Assembly (NCBI GenBank): GCA_947457075.1
Contig: CANGUG010000004.1
Span: forward strand, 62,001-126,000
Reading direction: 5' to 3'
Origin: Bacteroidota bacterium
GTDB taxonomy: Bacteria; Bacteroidota; Bacteroidia; Chitinophagales; Chitinophagaceae
DNA: 64,000 nt
The notes beneath the pieces were generated by a model. It had not been told where the DNA came from. It did not search any database and saw only the letters and a program-made list of their open reading frames with translations. A program made the translations under genes and the position numbers. Shown piece after piece: positions 27,164-36,877 of this stretch. Numbering within the stretch: position 1 is the stretch's first letter; each line of letters starts with the position of its first letter.

Positions 27164-28381
27164 ATGTTAAAATTACCTATTTATCTTGATCATAACGCAA
27201 CTACCCCAATGGATCCAAGGGTATTAGAGGCGATGATTCCTTATTTTACCGAAAATTTCGGAAATGCAGCAAGCAGAAACCATTCATTTGGATGGCATGC
27301 CGAAGAAGCCGTGGATTATGCACGTGAGCAAGTGGCTAAATTAATTGGTGCAGACCCTAAAGAAATCATCTTTACTTCGGGTGCAACAGAAGGAGACAAC
27401 TTAGCCATTAAAGGTGTGTATGAAATGTATGCAAGCAAGGGTAATCATATCATTACTTGTACGACTGAGCACAAAGCGGTGTTAGATACTTGTAAGCACT
27501 TAGAAAAATTAGGCGCTGAAGTCACTTATTTGGAAGTGCAACCTGATGGATTGGTGGACTTAAAAGCCTTGGAAGCTGCAATGAGACCCACTACAATTTT
27601 AGTGACCATCATGTATGCGAATAATGAAATTGGCGTGGTACAACCTGTGAAAGAAATAAGTGCAATTGCAAAAAAGCATGGTGCTTTGTTTTTCACTGAT
27701 GGCGTGCAAGCAGTAGGTAAAATTCCTGTTGACGTTAACGCGGATGGAATCGATATTATGGCATTTACAGCACATAAAATGTACGGCCCTAAAGGCGTTG
27801 GTGCATTATATGTTCGTCGTAAAAATCCACGTGTAAAAGTAACGGCACAAATGGATGGCGGTGGCCACGAAAGAGGAATGCGTAGCGGTACTTTAAATGT
27901 TCCTGGTATTGTTGGCTTTGGTAAAGCGGCCGAAATAGCAAGAACAGACATGGCTGCTGACACAGAAAGAATTTCCAAATTAAGAGATAAGTTAGAGAAT
28001 GCCTTAAAGCAAATTGACGAATCGTATGTAAATGGAAATCCAGCACATCGTTTACCGCATGTAAGCAATATTTCATTTAAATATGTAGAGGGGGAAGGCT
28101 TGATGATGGGCTTTAATAAAGACATCGCCTTGTCTTCTGGATCGGCTTGTACCTCTGCTTCCTTAGAGCCTAGCTATGTATTAAAAGCGTTAGGTTTAGG
28201 AGATGATTTGGCACATAGTTCATTAAGATTTGGATTAGGACGTTATACCACCGAAGAGCAAATTGATTTCACCATTAAAGCAGTAACGGATACGGTTTTA
28301 AAATTGAGAGAGATGAGCCCACTTTGGGAAATGTTTAAAGAAGGGGTGGATATTGATTCAATTCAATGGGCACATCACTAA
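27164..28381 (+). CDS. iscS: Cysteine desulfurase
   Basis: 405 residues from ATG 27164. IscS removes sulfur from cysteine as an enzyme-bound persulfide and passes it to IscU. The PLP lysine is Lys205 in [15 protein letters not shown] and the persulfide Cys is Cys329 in [14 protein letters not shown]. The N-terminal [14 protein letters not shown] is the standard class V aminotransferase start. The loop length and Cys context match the IscS/NifS class rather than SufS. It is followed by iscU (75 nt) and iscA (8 nt), forming a minimal isc cluster. Confidence 0.97.
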   Translation: MLKLPIYLDHNATTPMDPRVLEAMIPYFTENFGNAASRNHSFGWHAEEAVDYAREQVAKLIGADPKEIIFTSGATEGDNLAIKGVYEMYASKGNHIITCTTEHKAVLDTCKHLEKLGAEVTYLEVQPDGLVDLKALEAAMRPTTILVTIMYANNEIGVVQPVKEISAIAKKHGALFFTDGVQAVGKIPVDVNADGIDIMAFTAHKMYGPKGVGALYVRRKNPRVKVTAQMDGGGHERGMRSGTLNVPGIVGFGKAAEIARTDMAADTERISKLRDKLENALKQIDESYVNGNPAHRLPHVSNISFKYVEGEGLMMGFNKDIALSSGSACTSASLEPSYVLKALGLGDDLAHSSLRFGLGRYTTEEQIDFTIKAVTDTVLKLREMSPLWEMFKEGVDIDSIQWAHH

Positions 28382-28456
28382 TTAAAATATTTTTTGGGAT
28401 CTGCGGTACATCGCTAATTTCTATCTAATTTTAGTAAATAATTAAAACTTATAACA

Positions 28457-28873
28457 ATGGCATATTCAGATAAAGTAATTGATCATTATTCTAATCCTAA
28501 AAATGTAGGAACATTAGATAAAGCATCTAAAACTGTAGGAACTGGTTTAGTAGGTGCACCAGAATGCGGAGACGTTATGCGTTTGCAAATTCAGGTGGAC
28601 GAAGCAACAGGTATTATCACTGACGCAAAGTTCAAAACTTTTGGTTGTGGTTCTGCAATTGCATCTAGTTCTTTAGCTACTGAGTGGTTAAAAGGAAAGT
28701 CAGTGGACGAGGCAGTTAAAATTGATAACATGGATTTAGTAGAGGAATTAAATTTACCTCCAGTTAAAATTCACTGTTCAGTATTGGCTGAGGATGCTAT
28801 CAAGTCTGCAATTAATGATTACCGTAAGAAAAATGGTTTAGAGGAGTTGGTATTCGAAGAGCGTATCCACTAA
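28457..28873 (+). CDS. iscU: Iron-sulfur cluster scaffold protein
   Basis: 138 residues. IscU is the scaffold on which Fe-S clusters are built. The ligands are present: Cys37 and Asp39 ([13 protein letters not shown]), Cys64 ([14 protein letters not shown]) and His106-Cys107 ([12 protein letters not shown]). The LPPVK chaperone-binding motif recognised by HscA is intact at residues 100-104, although hscA/hscB are not in the window. Placed between iscS and iscA. Confidence 0.97.
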   Translation: MAYSDKVIDHYSNPKNVGTLDKASKTVGTGLVGAPECGDVMRLQIQVDEATGIITDAKFKTFGCGSAIASSSLATEWLKGKSVDEAVKIDNMDLVEELNLPPVKIHCSVLAEDAIKSAINDYRKKNGLEELVFEERIH

Positions 28874-28881
28874 TTGAAACA

Positions 28882-29235
28882 ATGAGTACCGTAGTAGAAA
28901 ATATCATTTTAGTTAGCGAAAAAGCCAAAGCAAAAGTAACTCAACTTATGCAGGATGCTGAAATCGCCAACGATCCATCTTACTTTTTAAGGGTTGGTGT
29001 AGTGGGTGGAGGTTGTTCGGGGTTAAGTTATAAGCTTGACTTTGACAATGAAATCAAACCCATGGACCAGGTATTTGAGGACAATGGGGTAAAAGTGGTG
29101 ACAGACCTAAAAAGCTTCCTTTATTTAGTGAACACCGAATTGGATTTTTCGGATGGTTTAAATGGGAAAGGGTTTTATTTTAACAACCCTAATGCAAGTC
29201 GAAGTTGTGGTTGTGGTGAAAGCTTTGCTGTATAG
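28882..29235 (+). CDS. iscA: HesB/IscA-family iron-sulfur assembly protein
   Basis: 117 residues, starting 8 nt after iscU. A-type carrier proteins deliver Fe-S clusters to target enzymes. The three conserved cysteines are present: Cys45 in [11 protein letters not shown] and Cys109/Cys111 in [10 protein letters not shown]. Length and position after iscU support IscA; ErpA or SufA cannot be distinguished by motif alone. A terminator follows, so isc is a three-gene unit here. Confidence 0.93.
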   Translation: MSTVVENIILVSEKAKAKVTQLMQDAEIANDPSYFLRVGVVGGGCSGLSYKLDFDNEIKPMDQVFEDNGVKVVTDLKSFLYLVNTELDFSDGLNGKGFYFNNPNASRSCGCGESFAV

Positions 29236-29257
29236 CATCCATTTTATAAAAATTTTA

Positions 29258-29291
29258 CAAAATGCCTCCGTATTTATGGGGGCATTTTTTT
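29258..29291 (+). terminator. Intrinsic terminator after isc
   Basis: AAATGCCTCC / GGGGGCATTT (one G-T pair) around a 7-nt loop, followed by a run of T. Confidence 0.8.
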
Positions 29292-29303
29292 GATTATTTA
29301 TAG

Positions 29304-29311
29304 TAGCTTTG
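29304..29311 (+). promoter_or_regulatory. -7 box TAGCTTTG, possible leaderless start of gldFG
   Basis: Exact TAnnTTTG match, the same TAGCTTTG as upstream of FG-GAP paralogue 1 and frr. It lies between the isc terminator and the ATG at 29318, with 6 nt to the ATG, predicting a very short or absent leader. Its last three bases are the TTG used as start by the ORF track. Confidence 0.45.
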
Positions 29312-29317
29312 AAACCT

Positions 29318-31774
29318 ATGTGGGCAATATGTAAAAAAGAATGGACACACTATTTCAGTGGATTAACTGGGTACTTAATTATTGGCTTTTACCTTATTGT
29401 CAATGGGTTGTTTTTATTTGTACTGCCTAATTACAATATTTTTGATTTTGGTTATACTTCCCTTCAGGTGTATTTTGATTTTGCACCCTGGTTTTTATTG
29501 TTGCTGATTCCAGCCATCACCATGAGAAGTTTTTCGGATGAGTACGAGCAAGGAACTTATGAACTATTAAGAACACTGCCCATTAGTCCGGTTAAATTAG
29601 TGTTGGCTAAATTCTTAGGCTCTTTTTTAATTGTTTTCATCGCTATTGTACCTACCCTTTTATATGCTATTTCATTAGACAGTCTAAGTATGGTTGGGGG
29701 ATTAGATTGGGGGGCAACTTTAGGATCTTATTTGGGCTTATTCAATTTAGCAATGGTATATACAGCAGTGGGTGTATTTACCAGTAGCACTACTAAAAAT
29801 AGTCTGGTAGCATTGCTGGTTTCAATAGTGCTTTCCGTTTTATTATTCAAAGGTTTTGAATGGTTGAGTCAACTTGGGTTTTTAAAAAATGGATTTGGCT
29901 ATTATGTTCTTCAATTGGGCTTATCGCATCATTATCAAAATATGAGTAAGGGTGTTGTAACGCTTACGGACTTGATATATTTCCTTTCTATTTCAACTTT
30001 ATTTGGCATTGGCGCTATTGAACAAGTGAATGGCAAAATAAAATACATCTTATCAATCGTTTTAATTTTAGCAATTAATTTTAGTACGAGCTATTTTCCC
30101 TTTCAGTGGGATTTAACAAAGGATCATAGATATACCTTAAGTGAAAGCTCCACTCAAATTGTTAAAGGCGTTGAATTAAATACTAAAATACATTTGTATT
30201 TAGGAGGCGATTTACCCACGCATTATAAAAAATTAGCACAATCTACCGCTGCATTGCTTAACCAGCTACAAAAAGCCAATCCCAATAATATACAATGGAT
30301 ACTGGAAGTACCCAATGAACAATACAAGGACAGCACATTGTATCAATTTTATGATAGTTTAGCCCGATTGGGACTTCCCATTGAAAGAATACAACAACAA
30401 GATAATAGCCAGGATAAAAGAGTTGATCAATTAATTATCCCAGGTGCGGTTGTTGAAATAGAAGGTAAAAAGCCAATTGCTATTGATTTACGTTCAGGAA
30501 AAAAATATTTTAAACCTTATAATGTTGTAAAAGATATTCCTACCGAAGATGTTGAAGCTAGTGCAAATGCAGCGGAAGCCTTACTTGAGTATAAATTTGT
30601 CCAAGCAATTTATTTATTAAATAGAGCAACAGTCCCACAAATTAGTTACCTTATTGGCAACGGGGAACAGGTTGATTTAACTGTAAGTGATTTAGGCTTT
30701 TCCATTAAAAATCAATATCAATTAACTGTATTTGATTTAAAGCAAGGATATCCTGATGCATCAAAAATCAAAACCCTATTAATCATTAAACCAACGCAGC
30801 CATTTACGGACAAGGATAAGCTTAAGCTTGACCAATTTGTTATGAATGGAGGTAATATTATTTGGGCCGTTGATAAATTATACGCCGATTATGATAGTTT
30901 GAAACAAACCAATGGCGCTTATATTGCTTTTGATCGAAATTTAGGGTTAGATGATTTATTGTTCAAATATGGCGTAAGAATTAATTCCAATTTAGTACAG
31001 GACTTGAATTGCGCGAAGCTCCCTATTGTAGTGGGTAAACAACCCGACGGGAAGCCTTTAATCCAAAGAATGCCATGGCCTTATTATCCTTTTTTATACG
31101 GCAATGAAAATAATGGTATCTCTCAAAATATGGATCGTGTTTTATCTTTATTTCCTTCCAGTATTGATACCATCGCCAATAGCGAAATTAAAAAAACAGT
31201 ATTACTAAGTTCTGATACAAATAGTCGCATTATTTCCACCCCAAATTTAGTGTCCATTAATAGTGTAAAGGATGATGACGATTTAATGTCTTTTAATAAA
31301 CATCATTTACCTGTTGCAGTGATGCTTGAGGGGAAATTTAAATCCTTATTTGCCAATAGAATCAGCGCTGCCGATAAGGACAGTGTAAGGGTAAGCACAG
31401 GTAAGGAATTTGCTGCAAAGGGCACTGCCTTATCAAAACAAATAGTAGTTGCAGATGCCGATTTATTTACCAATATGACAACCAGAGACGAGGAAGGAGG
31501 GCTTAAACCTTTGCCCATGGGTAGTTTACCTTTTGAGGAATATCAGTTCGCCAATAAAAGCTTTTACTTAAACAGTATTGCTTATTTAAATGATCCGGAT
31601 GGCTTACTTGAAAGCAGAAATAAAGTTTTGGTATTAAGGTTGCTGGATAAAGAGAAGCTTGACAATAACAAATTAATATGGCAACTTATTTTAATTCTTG
31701 GCCCTTTATTGTTATTGGGAATTTTTTATTTTATTTGGACAGCGTATAGAAAAAAACAATATTCTGTTCAATAA
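29318..31774 (+). CDS. Fused GldF-GldG-type ABC transporter membrane protein
   Basis: 818 residues from ATG 29318 (MWAICKKEWTHYFSG); the listed TTG start overlaps a promoter box. Residues 1-235 are an ABC-2 permease of GldF type, with six or so membrane segments and the cytoplasmic EYEQGTYELLRTLPISP loop. From about residue 240 the protein continues as GldG: one membrane segment (YILSIVLILAINFSTSYF), the RYTLSESSTQI motif, a large periplasmic domain and a C-terminal membrane helix (LILGPLLLLGIFYFIWTAY). In flavobacteria GldF and GldG are separate proteins that work with the ATPase GldA in gliding. Here they are one chain; no gldA is in the window. The role could be gliding or a general export function. 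Confidence 0.82.
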   Translation: MWAICKKEWTHYFSGLTGYLIIGFYLIVNGLFLFVLPNYNIFDFGYTSLQVYFDFAPWFLLLLIPAITMRSFSDEYEQGTYELLRTLPISPVKLVLAKFLGSFLIVFIAIVPTLLYAISLDSLSMVGGLDWGATLGSYLGLFNLAMVYTAVGVFTSSTTKNSLVALLVSIVLSVLLFKGFEWLSQLGFLKNGFGYYVLQLGLSHHYQNMSKGVVTLTDLIYFLSISTLFGIGAIEQVNGKIKYILSIVLILAINFSTSYFPFQWDLTKDHRYTLSESSTQIVKGVELNTKIHLYLGGDLPTHYKKLAQSTAALLNQLQKANPNNIQWILEVPNEQYKDSTLYQFYDSLARLGLPIERIQQQDNSQDKRVDQLIIPGAVVEIEGKKPIAIDLRSGKKYFKPYNVVKDIPTEDVEASANAAEALLEYKFVQAIYLLNRATVPQISYLIGNGEQVDLTVSDLGFSIKNQYQLTVFDLKQGYPDASKIKTLLIIKPTQPFTDKDKLKLDQFVMNGGNIIWAVDKLYADYDSLKQTNGAYIAFDRNLGLDDLLFKYGVRINSNLVQDLNCAKLPIVVGKQPDGKPLIQRMPWPYYPFLYGNENNGISQNMDRVLSLFPSSIDTIANSEIKKTVLLSSDTNSRIISTPNLVSINSVKDDDDLMSFNKHHLPVAVMLEGKFKSLFANRISAADKDSVRVSTGKEFAAKGTALSKQIVVADADLFTNMTTRDEEGGLKPLPMGSLPFEEYQFANKSFYLNSIAYLNDPDGLLESRNKVLVLRLLDKEKLDNNKLIWQLILILGPLLLLGIFYFIWTAYRKKQYSVQ

Positions 31775-31791
31775 TATATTTAACTTTACGC

Positions 31792-32751
31792 ATGAGTAAA
31801 GATCAAATTGTGTATGCAGTATTCGGTTGTATCATTGCTACTGCATTAGTGTTGGACCTGGGTTTTTTAAGTAGAAAAAATACCATCATTACAATGCGTC
31901 AAGCATTGAAACAAACTTTTTTGTGGATTTTATTGGCCTTGGCTTTTTTTGTTTTTTTATGGATTGAAGAAGGTCAAAAATTAGGATTGGAATATTTGAG
32001 TGGGTATTTAATGGAGTGGAGTTTAAGTATTGATAATATTTTTGTTTTCATTCTTATTTTTGACGCTTTCAAAGTCAAAGAAAAAAACTATCCAAGGGTA
32101 CTTTTAATTGGGATTTTAGCGGCGATTTTATTTCGTGTAATCTTTATTACTTTGGGCGTGGCCTTGGTTGCTAAATTTGCTTGGATTTTATATTTGTTCG
32201 GCCTCTTTTTATTATACACCGGATATAAAATGTTTAATGCCAGTACCGAATCTTCTTTTGATCCGCATTCCTCGGCCATTTACAAATTTCTGAAAAAAGT
32301 ATTACCCATTGGAACTACAGACGGTGACGGTAAATTTCTAATAAGAGATCATAATAATAAACCGGTTTATACCAGTTTATTTGTCGTGGTAGTGTTACTT
32401 GCAGCCATTGATATTGTTTTTGCATTAGATTCAATACCCGCTATTATGGGAATATCGCAAAGTAGCTTAGTGATTTACACTTCCAATATTTTTGCCGTAT
32501 TGGGTTTAAGATCCCTATTTTTCCTGCTTAGGGGCGCTGTAAATCAATTTCAATACTTGCAACAGGGCATTGCGATTGTATTAATATTTATAGGCATCAA
32601 AATGATAGGAGAGCACTATATTAGTTTATGGATGGACAAGAATGCGCAAGTAATATTATCCTTATTGGTAATCATGTTTTGTATTACTGGGTCCATTATA
32701 TATTCTGTAATTATTGGTAAACAAAAATTAACCAAAGAATCTAAAGACTAA
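31792..32751 (+). CDS. TerC-family integral membrane protein
   Basis: 319 residues from ATG 31792, about eight or nine membrane segments. TerC/Alx proteins are implicated in manganese export and metal homeostasis and, in some bacteria, tellurite resistance. Family motifs with membrane-embedded Asp are clear: EWSLSIDNIFVFILIF and DIVFALDSIPAIMGIS. The loop PIGTTDGDGKFLIRD is typical of the longer Alx-type. Located 17 nt after gldFG and 30 nt before lspA, so possibly in one transcription unit with the former. No tellurium genes accompany it, so a metal-homeostasis role is more likely. Confidence 0.9.
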   Translation: MSKDQIVYAVFGCIIATALVLDLGFLSRKNTIITMRQALKQTFLWILLALAFFVFLWIEEGQKLGLEYLSGYLMEWSLSIDNIFVFILIFDAFKVKEKNYPRVLLIGILAAILFRVIFITLGVALVAKFAWILYLFGLFLLYTGYKMFNASTESSFDPHSSAIYKFLKKVLPIGTTDGDGKFLIRDHNNKPVYTSLFVVVVLLAAIDIVFALDSIPAIMGISQSSLVIYTSNIFAVLGLRSLFFLLRGAVNQFQYLQQGIAIVLIFIGIKMIGEHYISLWMDKNAQVILSLLVIMFCITGSIIYSVIIGKQKLTKESKD

Positions 32752-32753
32752 CT

Positions 32754-32761
32754 TATCTTTG
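32754..32761 (+). promoter_or_regulatory. -7 box TATCTTTG for lspA
   Basis: Exact TAnnTTTG match starting 2 nt after the terC stop, 20 nt before the lspA ATG. It suggests lspA can be transcribed independently of terC. Confidence 0.4.
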
Positions 32762-32781
32762 ACCACAATTGAAAATTCATT

Positions 32782-33441
32782 ATGAACGGGAAAAAAGTAA
32801 TTGCATTAGTTGCTTTAATTATTATCATTGACCAAGTTATAAAGTTTTATATTAAATTAAATTACTTTATAGGTGAAGAGCATTTGTTATTGGGGTCATG
32901 GGCAAGACTTCATTTTGTAGAAAATGAAGGCATGGCTTGGGGATTAAAATTTGGGGGCGATTTCGGCAAAATTTTATTGACACTTTTTAGGTTAGCGGCA
33001 GTAATTTGGGGGGTATTTCTAATTAAAGGATTCATTGCTAAAAAATACCATAACGGATTTATTATATGCGCCTCATTGATTTTCGCGGGGGCTGTAGGCA
33101 ATTTAATTGATAGCATGTTTTATGGTTTAATTTTTGACCATAGTATGTCATTCACCACGCAGGTGGCAACGCTCTTTCCTGAAAATGGCGGTTATGCACC
33201 CTTTTTACATGGTAAAGTGGTAGATATGTTTTATTTCCCAATTATAAGAGATGCACATTTCCCTAGTTGGTTTCCTATTTGGGGAGGCGAGGAATTTGAA
33301 TTTTTCAGACCCGTTTTTAATTTCGCCGATGCGGCAATTAGTACTGGGGTTATTTCCTTATTTGTGTTCCAAAAAAGGTTTTTTGGTACCAATATGACCG
33401 AAAATCAACCAGATAAAGCCGAATCCACTCCTTTAAACTAG
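32782..33441 (+). CDS. lspA: Lipoprotein signal peptidase (signal peptidase II)
   Basis: 219 residues from ATG 32782, four membrane segments. LspA cleaves lipoprotein signal peptides in the inner membrane. Signature motifs: VENEGMAWG (the N-x-G-A-x-G loop), GNLIDSMFYGLIFD with one catalytic Asp, and FNFADAAISTGV with the second. It is about 50 residues longer than the E. coli enzyme because of a loop between these motifs (including FPENGGYAPFLHGK), as is common in Bacteroidota. The product matures the many lipoproteins of this window. ileS lies 83 nt downstream, a lspA/ileS neighbourhood also seen (in reverse order) in Proteobacteria. Confidence 0.95.
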   Translation: MNGKKVIALVALIIIIDQVIKFYIKLNYFIGEEHLLLGSWARLHFVENEGMAWGLKFGGDFGKILLTLFRLAAVIWGVFLIKGFIAKKYHNGFIICASLIFAGAVGNLIDSMFYGLIFDHSMSFTTQVATLFPENGGYAPFLHGKVVDMFYFPIIRDAHFPSWFPIWGGEEFEFFRPVFNFADAAISTGVISLFVFQKRFFGTNMTENQPDKAESTPLN

Positions 33442-33524
33442 CTGATTGCCCTAAATAAGCGGTTGCTATTTCCCTAGCTATTTCGTACCTTCGTGCCCTA
33501 AAAATCAGCTAGGACAAGCGTTTT

Positions 33525-36500
33525 ATGAGCAACCAATACCCAGAATTTAATGGCTTACATCTGCCCACCATTGAAGCAGAAATATTAGCAGCCTGGAAAA
33601 AAGAACAGGCATTTGAACAATCCGTTAGTTTACGTGAGGGTAAAACACCCTTCGTTTTTTATGAAGGGCCTCCAAGTGCCAATGGCATGCCAGGCATTCA
33701 CCACGTTATTTCAAGGACCTTGAAGGACATGATGTGTCGTTATAAAACAATGCAGGGTTTTCAAGTAAAAAGAAAAGGGGGCTGGGATACCCACGGTTTG
33801 CCAGTTGAATTAGGGGTAGAAAAAGAATTAGGGATCACCAAGGAAGATATTGGAAAAAAAATAACGATAGAAGAGTATAATCAAAAATGTCGTGAGGCGG
33901 TATTAAGATATAAAAAAGAGTGGGACGATATTACCAATAAGATGGGGTATTGGGTAGACTTAAATAACCCTTATATTACTTTTGAAAACAATTATATTGA
34001 AACCCTTTGGTGGATTTTAAGCACGCTTTATAAAAAAGGGTACCTATATCAAAGTGTGAGTATTCAACCTTATTCCCCTGCTGCAGGTACGGGTTTAAGT
34101 TCGCATGAATTAAATCAGCCAGGCACTTACAAGGATGTAAAAGATACTTCCGCAGTTGCGATGTTCAAAGCGATACCATCTACTGAAAGCCAATTTTTAT
34201 TTGATGCTGCGGCAATGAATAAAAACAATCAGGATGTGTATTATATGGCTTGGACTACCACGCCATGGACATTGCCCTCCAACCTAGGATTAACCGTGGG
34301 CCCAAATATTGATTATGTTTTAGTAGCTACCTATAATCCATATACTGCAATGCCAGTGAATGTGGTGTTGGCAAAAGCATTATTGTCAAAGTATTTTAAA
34401 GAGGAAGGTTTAACAATAGAAAACTTTGCAGAAGGGGATAAAATTATTCCTTGGAAAATTTTGACTGAATTTAAAGGTGCTCAATTAAATGGATTACGCT
34501 ATGAGCAGTTAATGCCATTTGAAGCCAATGACCCTGCTACTTTTGAAGGGGATCCTTTTAAAATAATTACGGGCGATTTTGTAACTACTGAAGACGGAAC
34601 AGGTATTGTACATACCTCACCTGCATTTGGTGCGGATGACTATAAAGTGGGACAAAAAAATAATTTAGGAATTATTACTTTGGTGGATAGAGAAGGAAAA
34701 TTTGTTGACGGAGTTGGTGAGTTTAGTGGTCGCTATGTAAAAAATTACAAAGACGAAAAAGACTATGTGGATGTAAACGTAGATATCTGCGTTAAATTGA
34801 AAAAAGAAAATCGTGCGTTTAAGGTTGAAAAATACGAACACAATTATCCGCATTGTTGGAGAACAGACAAACCCATTTTATACTATCCTTTGGATGCCTG
34901 GTTTATTAAAACCACGGCTGTAAAAGATAGATTAGTTGAATTGAATAAAACCATAAACTGGAAACCAAAGAGCACAGGGGAAGGTCGTTTTGGCAATTGG
35001 TTAGAGAATATGGTGGATTGGAATTTATCCCGAAGCAGGTATTGGGGAACACCATTACCTATTTGGAGAACGGAAGATGGCACCGAAGAAATTTGTGTTG
35101 GCTCGGTAGAAGAGCTGACTACTTTATATACAGCAGCTAAAGAAAAAGGGTTTAATAAGGAAGTGCACTTGCAAATTGTAAACGGAAAGCTAGATGTTGA
35201 TTTGCATAAGCCTTTTGTAGATCAAATAGAATTATTAAGCGCTACTGGCCAACCCATGAAACGTGTTTCCGATTTAGTAGATGTTTGGTTTGACTCAGGC
35301 GCCATGCCTTATGCGCAATGGCATTATCCATTTGAGAATAAGGATTTAATTGACAAAGGAGAAGCTTTCCCAGCCGACTTTATTTGCGAAGGAGTGGATC
35401 AAACACGTGGATGGTTTTATACCTTACATACATTAGGTGTATTATTATTTGATAGTGTTGCTTACAAAGCGGTAATGAGCAATGGTTTGGTGTTGGATAA
35501 GAATGGCAACAAAATGAGTAAGCGTTTAGGGAATGTAGTCAATCCATTTGAAACCTTAAATACTTATGGAGCCGATGCAACAAGGTGGTATTTAGTGACC
35601 AATGCTTCGCCATGGGATAATTTAAAATTTGACTTATCAGGCATTCAGGAAGTGCAAAGAAAATTCTTTGGTACTTTGTATAATACCTATCAGTTTTTTG
35701 TATTGTATGCCAATGTGGATGGCTTTAAATTTGAGCAAGATTATATTCCTGTAGCAGAACGTCCAGAGATTGATCGTTGGATTATTTCTTCTCTAAATAG
35801 TTTGGTACAAACGGTGACTACAAGTATGGATGACTTTGAACCCACTAATGCCGGACGTGCGATAGAAACCTTTGTGGACGAGCATTTGAGCAATTGGTAT
35901 GTGCGTTTATGTCGTCGTCGTTTTTGGAAAGGAACCTACACCCAGGATAAAATTGCTGCGTACCAAACCTTGTATGAGTGTTTAGAAACCATCACCAGAT
36001 TAATGGCGCCAATTGCACCTTTCTTCTGTGACCAAGTATTTAGAAATTTAAATGGTATTACAAAACGTCATAATGCTACTTCTATTCACCATGTAGATTT
36101 CCCTAAAGCGGATATTGCTAAAATTGATATGGCTTTAGAAGAACGCATGCAAATGGCACAAGATATTTGTTCATTGGTATTGTCTATTCGTAAAAAGGTC
36201 AATATCAAAGTGCGTCAGCCATTACAAAAAATATTAATTCCTGTTTTAGATCCAAAACAAAAAGCCGCTATTGAACAAATGGAGGAGCTTATTTTGGCCG
36301 AGGTAAATGTGAAGGAAATTAATTATATCACCGAAACGGAAGGAGTAATTAGTAAAAAATTGAAACCGAACTTCAAATTATTGGGGGCTAAATTGGGTAC
36401 AAAAATGAAGCAGGCTTCTGCGACTATTGCTGCCTTAAGTCAGGCACAAATTACCCAGTTGGAAAAAGAGGGAACTTTGAATTTGGAGATAGACGGGGAA

Positions 36501-36875
36501 ACGATTCCCTTATTGGTGACCGAAGTGGAAATCATTGCCGAAGATATCCCTGGTTGGAGCGTGGCCGTAAAAAATGCCCTTACCGTTGCCTTAGACATAA
36601 CCCTAAGCCCTACCTTGTTGAAGGAAGGAAATGCGCGAGAATTGGTAAATAGGGTCCAAAACATAAGAAAAGAGGCCAATTTTGAGCTTACAGACAAGAT
36701 TTTACTACGAATTGTGGATAACACCGATTTGAAGGACGCCATTAATGAATTTTCCGATTATATTTGCCGCGAAATACTGGCATTGGAAATTGACTGGGTT
36801 CCCTCATTGGAAGACGGGGTGGATGTCGAAATAAATGACCAAAAATTAAGGATTTCAGTTTTACAAAAAGGATAA
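33525..36875 (+). CDS. ileS: Isoleucyl-tRNA synthetase, IleRS2 type with GIHH motif
   Basis: 1,116 residues from ATG 33525. Class I synthetase charging tRNA-Ile. The class I signature normally reading HxGH is GIHH at residues 57-60 (GPPSANGMPGIHHVISRTLKD). The second signature is KMSKR (663-667) rather than KMSKS. Both, and the length, point to the eukaryote-like IleRS2 form. The editing domain (about residues 200-450, including GTGIVHTSPAFGADDY), the WFDSGAMPYAQWHYPF segment and a long C-terminal anticodon region are present. IleRS2 enzymes resist mupirocin, and the GxHH variant has been linked to very strong resistance. The H1-like/DksA gene starts 2 nt after the stop, so the two are cotranscribed. 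Confidence 0.97.
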   Translation: MSNQYPEFNGLHLPTIEAEILAAWKKEQAFEQSVSLREGKTPFVFYEGPPSANGMPGIHHVISRTLKDMMCRYKTMQGFQVKRKGGWDTHGLPVELGVEKELGITKEDIGKKITIEEYNQKCREAVLRYKKEWDDITNKMGYWVDLNNPYITFENNYIETLWWILSTLYKKGYLYQSVSIQPYSPAAGTGLSSHELNQPGTYKDVKDTSAVAMFKAIPSTESQFLFDAAAMNKNNQDVYYMAWTTTPWTLPSNLGLTVGPNIDYVLVATYNPYTAMPVNVVLAKALLSKYFKEEGLTIENFAEGDKIIPWKILTEFKGAQLNGLRYEQLMPFEANDPATFEGDPFKIITGDFVTTEDGTGIVHTSPAFGADDYKVGQKNNLGIITLVDREGKFVDGVGEFSGRYVKNYKDEKDYVDVNVDICVKLKKENRAFKVEKYEHNYPHCWRTDKPILYYPLDAWFIKTTAVKDRLVELNKTINWKPKSTGEGRFGNWLENMVDWNLSRSRYWGTPLPIWRTEDGTEEICVGSVEELTTLYTAAKEKGFNKEVHLQIVNGKLDVDLHKPFVDQIELLSATGQPMKRVSDLVDVWFDSGAMPYAQWHYPFENKDLIDKGEAFPADFICEGVDQTRGWFYTLHTLGVLLFDSVAYKAVMSNGLVLDKNGNKMSKRLGNVVNPFETLNTYGADATRWYLVTNASPWDNLKFDLSGIQEVQRKFFGTLYNTYQFFVLYANVDGFKFEQDYIPVAERPEIDRWIISSLNSLVQTVTTSMDDFEPTNAGRAIETFVDEHLSNWYVRLCRRRFWKGTYTQDKIAAYQTLYECLETITRLMAPIAPFFCDQVFRNLNGITKRHNATSIHHVDFPKADIAKIDMALEERMQMAQDICSLVLSIRKKVNIKVRQPLQKILIPVLDPKQKAAIEQMEELILAEVNVKEINYITETEGVISKKLKPNFKLLGAKLGTKMKQASATIAALSQAQITQLEKEGTLNLEIDGETIPLLVTEVEIIAEDIPGWSVAVKNALTVALDITLSPTLLKEGNARELVNRVQNIRKEANFELTDKILLRIVDNTDLKDAINEFSDYICREILALEIDWVPSLEDGVDVEINDQKLRISVLQKG

Positions 36876-36877
36876 AT

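Noticed and set aside
27526-28125. 199-residue minus-strand ORF inside iscS
   Set aside because: Antisense shadow of a well-defined gene, with no start signal or recognisable domain.
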